From positions 1-25,988 of IMG/VR virus record IMGVR_UViG_3300015195_000016: DNA of 25,988 nucleotides. One strand, given 5' to 3'. Within the stretch, counting starts at the first letter, position 1. Every line of letters starts with the position of its first letter. This document shows, piece after piece, positions 23,980 through 25,988 of this stretch. Both the position numbers and the translations under genes were made by a program. Under the pieces are notes generated by a model that made no database searches, had not been told where the DNA came from, and worked only from the letters and a program-made list of their open reading frames with translations. Source of the DNA: a virus.

Positions 23980-24109
23980 ATAGAGAGACCGTGGTCTCGG
24001 AGGTTCACCCTCCAAACCAGCGCGGGATTCAGGGATGACTCAAGTGGCCGAGGGCGGGTTGAGAAAATCTGAATATCATAGTTACTCAATTCTAGCCCGC
24101 GAGGGTTAG
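23975..24109 (+). ncRNA. GC-rich structured leader or small RNA candidate
   Basis: Between promoter copy 1 and the 57-aa gene lies a stretch of ~170 nt with much higher GC than its surroundings and no convincing ORF. Visible hairpins are GAGACC/GGTCTC, GGAGG/CCTCC and CTAGCCC-GCGA-GGGTTAG (24092-24109), the last with a GNRA-type loop. TTGAG (24059-24063) can pair with CTCAA at 24039-24043 or with CTCAA at 24085-24089, and GCGGG (24054-24058) can pair with CCCGC (24096-24100). These are mutually exclusive folds, as in attenuators or sensors. The only frame, a 24-codon ATG at 24035, has no usable ribosome site. It may be a regulatory leader or the remains of a small gene. Confidence 0.4.
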
Positions 24110-24126
24110 CGTGGATTAATTAAAAC
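24080..24126 (+). repeat. 46-bp cassette-end repeat with hairpin, copy 1
   Basis: This block, starting AGTTACTCAATTCTAGCCCG and ending GTGGATTAATTAAAA, is repeated at 24314-24359 with two differences. The first 13 bases recur once more at 24615-24628. The two differences keep the CTAGCCC hairpin paired in RNA (G-U in this copy, G-C in the other). Confidence 0.9.
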
Positions 24127-24141
24127 CTAAAGGGGATTATC

Positions 24142-24315
24142 ATGATTACATTATCAATAATCGCAGCGGTAGTGGCTATTTTTACAACATACAAAGTTAT
24201 TCTCACTAACCCCACACGTATAGTACGAGTAATCAATATTGAGCTTAAAACTCCACAAAAAAACATTAGCCCAGAATTATGGGATGTTGAAGTTTATCAT
24301 AGAGGTTCAAAATAG
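24142..24315 (+). CDS. 57-aa small membrane protein
   Basis: This short gene starts at ATG 24142 behind AAAGGGGA with a 6-nt spacer, a strong ribosome site. Its N-terminus is a membrane segment or uncleaved signal anchor (LSIIAAVVAIFTTYKVILT), followed by a soluble tail (NIELKTPQKNISPELWDVEV) ending YHRGSK. It is not recognised. The stop TAG is the first part of the cassette-end repeat. Phage early modules often carry such short membrane proteins, for example for exclusion or host interference, but nothing here proves a role. It is probably transcribed from promoter copy 1 through the structured leader. Confidence 0.65.
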   Translation: MITLSIIAAVVAIFTTYKVILTNPTRIVRVINIELKTPQKNISPELWDVEVYHRGSK

Positions 24316-24359
24316 TTACTCAATTCTAGCCCGCGCGGGCTAGCGTGGATTAATTAAAA
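24314..24359 (+). repeat. 46-bp cassette-end repeat with perfect palindrome, copy 2
   Basis: Here the hairpin is the perfect palindrome CTAGCCCGCGCGGGCTAG. It is followed directly by promoter cassette copy 2, so end-repeat and promoter form one joint unit. There is no T-run, so it does not look like a simple terminator. Confidence 0.9.
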
Positions 24360-24414
24360 ATATACGTATAAACCCTTGCATACTGTACAGTATGGGGTAT
24401 ACTTAAATTGTAAC
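24357..24414 (+). repeat. Promoter cassette repeat, copy 2
   Basis: This is the second copy of the 58-bp promoter block. Differences from copy 1 cluster just after the palindrome, where GGGT replaces TGTC and improves the -10 to TATACT. Confidence 0.9.
24376..24403 (+). promoter_or_regulatory. Plus-strand promoter with palindromic operator, copy 2
   Basis: TTGCAT (24376-24381), 16 nt and TATACT (24398-24403), with the operator CATACTGTACAGTATG at 24379-24394. It lies 26 nt before the start of the 62-aa gene. This is the strongest -10 of the three operator promoters. Confidence 0.8.
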
Positions 24415-24428
24415 CTAAGGAGAATATC

Positions 24429-24617
24429 ATGAATGCATATACAAAAGCGTTAAAAAAAGGTTTTGAGTGGGTGGTTGTTGCAAATTACGACCATGCTAAT
24501 TTCAAAGCGGGCGATATTATTTCCAGACACAAAACATTTGAGGCTGCTTTGAAAGCCGCGTGTAAAGAATACCCGTCGTTTCGCGCTGTAAGAGATACAA
24601 GAAGCTGTGCGGATTAG
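24429..24617 (+). CDS. 62-aa hypothetical protein
   Basis: This small soluble protein starts at ATG 24429 with a textbook AAGGAG 7 nt upstream, directly behind operator promoter copy 2. It reads as a compact fold: KALKKGFEWVVVANYDHANF, then KAGDIISRHKTFEAALKAAC and EYPSFRAVRDTRSC. The alternating strand-helix pattern with WVVVAN suggests a small alpha/beta domain. I do not recognise the family. The stop TAG begins a partial third copy of the cassette-end repeat. It is likely controlled by the shared phage operator, so it is an early or lysogeny-state gene. Confidence 0.65.
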   Translation: MNAYTKALKKGFEWVVVANYDHANFKAGDIISRHKTFEAALKAACKEYPSFRAVRDTRSCAD

Positions 24618-24635
24618 TTACTCAATTCCAGATAA

Positions 24636-24664
24636 ATTATAGTAATTATAACCTTTACACTCAA
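24636..24664 (-). promoter_or_regulatory. Leftward promoter candidate in the left 33-bp arm
   Basis: On the minus strand TTGAGT (24664-24659), 17 nt and TATAAT (24641-24636). It is the mirror of the rightward promoter in the other arm and would give RNA antisense to the 62-aa gene. Confidence 0.4.
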
Positions 24665-24765
24665 CGCGAGTTCTACTTATCGCGTTGAGTTACCAAAGCC
24701 TTTACCGGTATGGTTCTCGTGTTAAATTCCACAAAGATTTATGAAAAAAACCCTATTTCACTTCT

Positions 24766-24839
24766 TAGGCCCAACAGATAGTATATACATCTACACCTAT
24801 ATTTATATATATATAGTTATATACTATCTGTTGGGCCTA
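24766..24839. repeat. Central 22-bp perfect inverted repeat with AT-rich loop
   Basis: Arms 24766-24787 and 24818-24839 (starting TAGGCCCAACAGATAGTATA) are perfectly complementary and flank a 30-nt loop very rich in A and T. In RNA the stem extends about four pairs further with G-U wobbles. The AT-rich centre would melt easily, as in origins, or extrude as a cruciform. Confidence 0.9.
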
Positions 24840-24933
24840 GGGACTGAGAATGGCGTTTACACTCAACTTAATTAGCTCATAAGCCTTGTGGAATCAGATA
24901 TACATAGGAAATTTACCACTCATCACGACTACC

Positions 24934-24971
24934 TTTACATGTTTGAGTGTAACGGTTATAATTACTATAAT
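24934..24971 (+). promoter_or_regulatory. Rightward promoter(s) for the 304-aa gene
   Basis: TTTACA (24934-24939), 17 nt and TATAAT (24957-24962) form a near-consensus promoter. A second, TTGAGT (24943-24948), 17 nt and TATAAT (24966-24971), lies wholly inside the right 33-bp arm. The ATG of the 304-aa gene is at 24989. Confidence 0.6.
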
Positions 24972-24988
24972 TTATGTAGGATGTAATT

Positions 24989-25903
24989 ATGAGAACCGTT
25001 AACGAAATTATGGAAAATACATGTTTTACTGCGACTGTTACGAAAAAGGTTTTGAACTATTTAATCGATGAAGGATACGGTGAATATTTTTGTTATGAGT
25101 GTTGTGGGAAAACTACAGACTTTGCTATGAGTTATCACTACAAAAAATTACTCCCGTATTCACCGATATGTGTGGTGGCTGGTGCTAAATCCCAAAATGG
25201 CAGTAAAATTTACATTGTGGTCACACCTGATAATTCGGTGTGTAACAAAAATGTTATTGAATTGGATACATCCAGTAGTGAAGTATTCAAAAATCTGCAT
25301 CCTAATGACCCTCAATCTAGGTTGAAACTCATGGTGCGAATATTATCTAAAATGAATCATTACGCCATGCGTACGACTATTCGTAATGGTATTGTCGGTA
25401 GGTTATGTAATAAAAATGTCACGGAAAACAACGCTTTGCATAATGATAAAGTTTTTGATGCTAAAATAAATTATTTAAAATTAAATGTAGATTTAATACC
25501 TGATGATAAATTGATATATGATTTATATTTTCCTAAAAGCACCGAAGGTAATGTATTCGCCAGCAACGAATGTCGTTTTAATTTACAAATTACGTACGCT
25601 GCGATAATGTTGCAGATTAATCCACTTAAAACTGTCAAAGAACATTTAAGTTATATTCATCAACCTGGTAGATCCAGAATTGAATACGCTATATTAAGTG
25701 AATGGTTTCATAACGGTTTTGGGGACAAATATGTTGATAAAGTCGAATTGGCATCTTCATCTAATCATGATCCTGTATCTATACAACGCCACAGTTTAAA
25801 ACTCTATATACGTGGGTACAACGTGATTAAATGGAAAATCGGCGGTCGCAGGTATGGGCGTACGAGAATGGTTTATTTTTTATTAGAACTGAAAGGGGAA
25901 TAA
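24989..25903 (+). CDS. 304-aa hypothetical protein after the nested repeats
   Basis: The family is not recognised. The start at ATG 24989 follows TAGGA by 7 nt and a good promoter. The N-terminal 40 residues include a helix (VTKKVLNYLIDEGYGEYF) and a Cys cluster (CYECCGK). A beta-rich stretch follows (PICVVAGAKSQNGSKIYIVV), then a basic helical region (SRLKLMVRILSKMNHYAMRT) and a C-terminus rich in basic residues (YIRGYNVIKWKIGGRRYGRT). Basic character and its place right after an origin-like or regulatory repeat suggest DNA binding, for example replication initiation, but this is inference. The next gene starts 1 nt after its stop. It shares the operon with the Ala-rich gene. Confidence 0.65.
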   Translation: MRTVNEIMENTCFTATVTKKVLNYLIDEGYGEYFCYECCGKTTDFAMSYHYKKLLPYSPICVVAGAKSQNGSKIYIVVTPDNSVCNKNVIELDTSSSEVFKNLHPNDPQSRLKLMVRILSKMNHYAMRTTIRNGIVGRLCNKNVTENNALHNDKVFDAKINYLKLNVDLIPDDKLIYDLYFPKSTEGNVFASNECRFNLQITYAAIMLQINPLKTVKEHLSYIHQPGRSRIEYAILSEWFHNGFGDKYVDKVELASSSNHDPVSIQRHSLKLYIRGYNVIKWKIGGRRYGRTRMVYFLLELKGE

Positions 25904-25904
25904 C

Positions 25905-25988
25905 ATGAGAACGAAACAGTCAATTCGTATAGCAGAAGCAGCAGCATGGCGCAAAGCAGAAGAAGCATGGCGCAAAGCAGCAGCAGCA
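25905..25988 (+). CDS. Partial Ala-rich repeat protein (runs off right edge)
   Basis: Only 28 codons are present, from ATG 25905 behind AAAGGGGA, and the frame is open at the edge. After MRTKQSIRI it repeats AEAAAWRKAEEAWRKAAAA, an alternating acidic/basic, Ala-rich pattern of a helix or coiled coil, with near-identical DNA units (AGCATGGCGCAAAGCAG). The function cannot be told. Confidence 0.6.
   Translation, partial: MRTKQSIRIAEAAAWRKAEEAWRKAAAA

Larger units (their letters stand above)
24632..24975. repeat. 344-bp nested inverted-repeat region with 33-bp terminal arms
   Basis: This is the 371-bp gap between the 62-aa and 304-aa genes, with no ORF. Its ends, 24632-24664 and 24943-24975, are 33-bp inverted repeats with one mismatch. 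Inside are an 11-bp stem (24659-24669 with 24680-24690), a 9-bp pair (24725-24733 with 24886-24894) and a central 22-bp perfect stem (24766-24787 with 24818-24839). TTTACACTCAAC occurs at 24654-24665 and 24856-24867, with a near-inverse at about 24942-24952. Possible roles are a replication origin, a non-autonomous mobile element or a cis-regulatory RNA or DNA hub. Confidence 0.85.

Noticed and set aside
23980-24060. GC-rich stretch as a cos packaging site
   Set aside because: It lies over 1 kb from TerS beyond the lysis genes, behind a promoter, and no cos-type symmetry for a staggered cut is evident.
23904-24089. 61-codon minus-strand frame
   Set aside because: It runs through the promoter cassette and the structured leader on the opposite strand and has no ribosome site.
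23990-24100. tRNA-like segment (AAGTGGCCGAGGGCGGG resembles a Ser/Leu D-arm; GGAGGTTCACCCTCC resembles a T-arm)
   Set aside because: The arms are in the wrong order, and no acceptor stem or proper T-loop can be drawn. Treated as a structured leader instead.
24035-24109. 24-codon ORF within the structured leader
   Set aside because: The only GGG lies directly against the ATG, too close for a ribosome site, and the end of the frame falls in the repeat hairpin.
24314-24331. Perfect palindrome CTAGCCCGCGCGGGCTAG as a rho-independent terminator
   Set aside because: No T-run follows on either strand, so I describe it as a repeat hairpin only.
1-25988. CRISPR array, integrase, transposase or rRNA
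   Set aside because: I found no regularly spaced short repeats with unique spacers, and none of the visible coding genes resembles an integrase or transposase.

Overview
The window is part of an AT-rich genome of a contractile-tailed (myovirus-type) bacteriophage or prophage. It reads as one long late operon on the minus strand (about 23.87 kb down to position 1) facing a short, densely regulated module on the plus strand (about 23.94 kb to the right edge). Overlapping genes (TAATG and ATGA junctions), strong AGGAG-type ribosome sites and the standard virion gene order support a phage origin. A GH19-type endolysin and a Sec-type signal peptide on a fibre-like protein suggest a Gram-negative host, but the species cannot be read from the sequence.

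Late operon, in transcription order (right to left). Lysis: a small protein at 23.9 kb, a GH19 endolysin, and a small one-helix membrane protein. Packaging and head: TerS, TerL, portal, Mu F-like head morphogenesis protein, a small unknown, a DUF2213 protease/scaffold fusion, a decoration-type protein, a DUF2184 major capsid protein, a small protein set off by an intercistronic hairpin, a DUF4054-type head-tail adaptor, a tail-completion protein and two neck or minor structural proteins. Tail: a giant sheath, tube, two tail-assembly chaperone products joined by a -1 frameshift at GGGGGGG, and a tape measure with a P5-like peptidoglycan hydrolase domain. Baseplate and fibres: distal tube protein, plug-like protein, hub, spike, gp25-like wedge, J-like wedge, DUF2612 protein, a tail fibre and a partial secreted repeat protein.

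Two small genes (4.62-5.26 kb) interrupt the baseplate cluster. They have their own promoter, so they look like a moron. The first carries an in-frame 168-bp palindromic element with perfect 29-bp arms.

The plus-strand module has short ORFs behind duplicated promoter cassettes, a GC-rich structured leader, an intergenic region of nested inverted repeats whose 33-bp arms each carry an outward promoter, an unrecognised 304-aa gene and the start of an Ala-rich gene.

The most notable points are these. (1) The tail sheath carries a 512-residue N-terminal extension of three adhesin-type repeats, with an internal ribosome site exactly where a normal sheath would begin. (2) One perfect 16-bp palindrome sits inside three promoters 19 kb apart and links the moron to the regulatory module. 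(3) The 24.63-24.98 kb region is a nested palindrome with divergent outward promoters. (4) The same beta-rich module occurs in two different head proteins.
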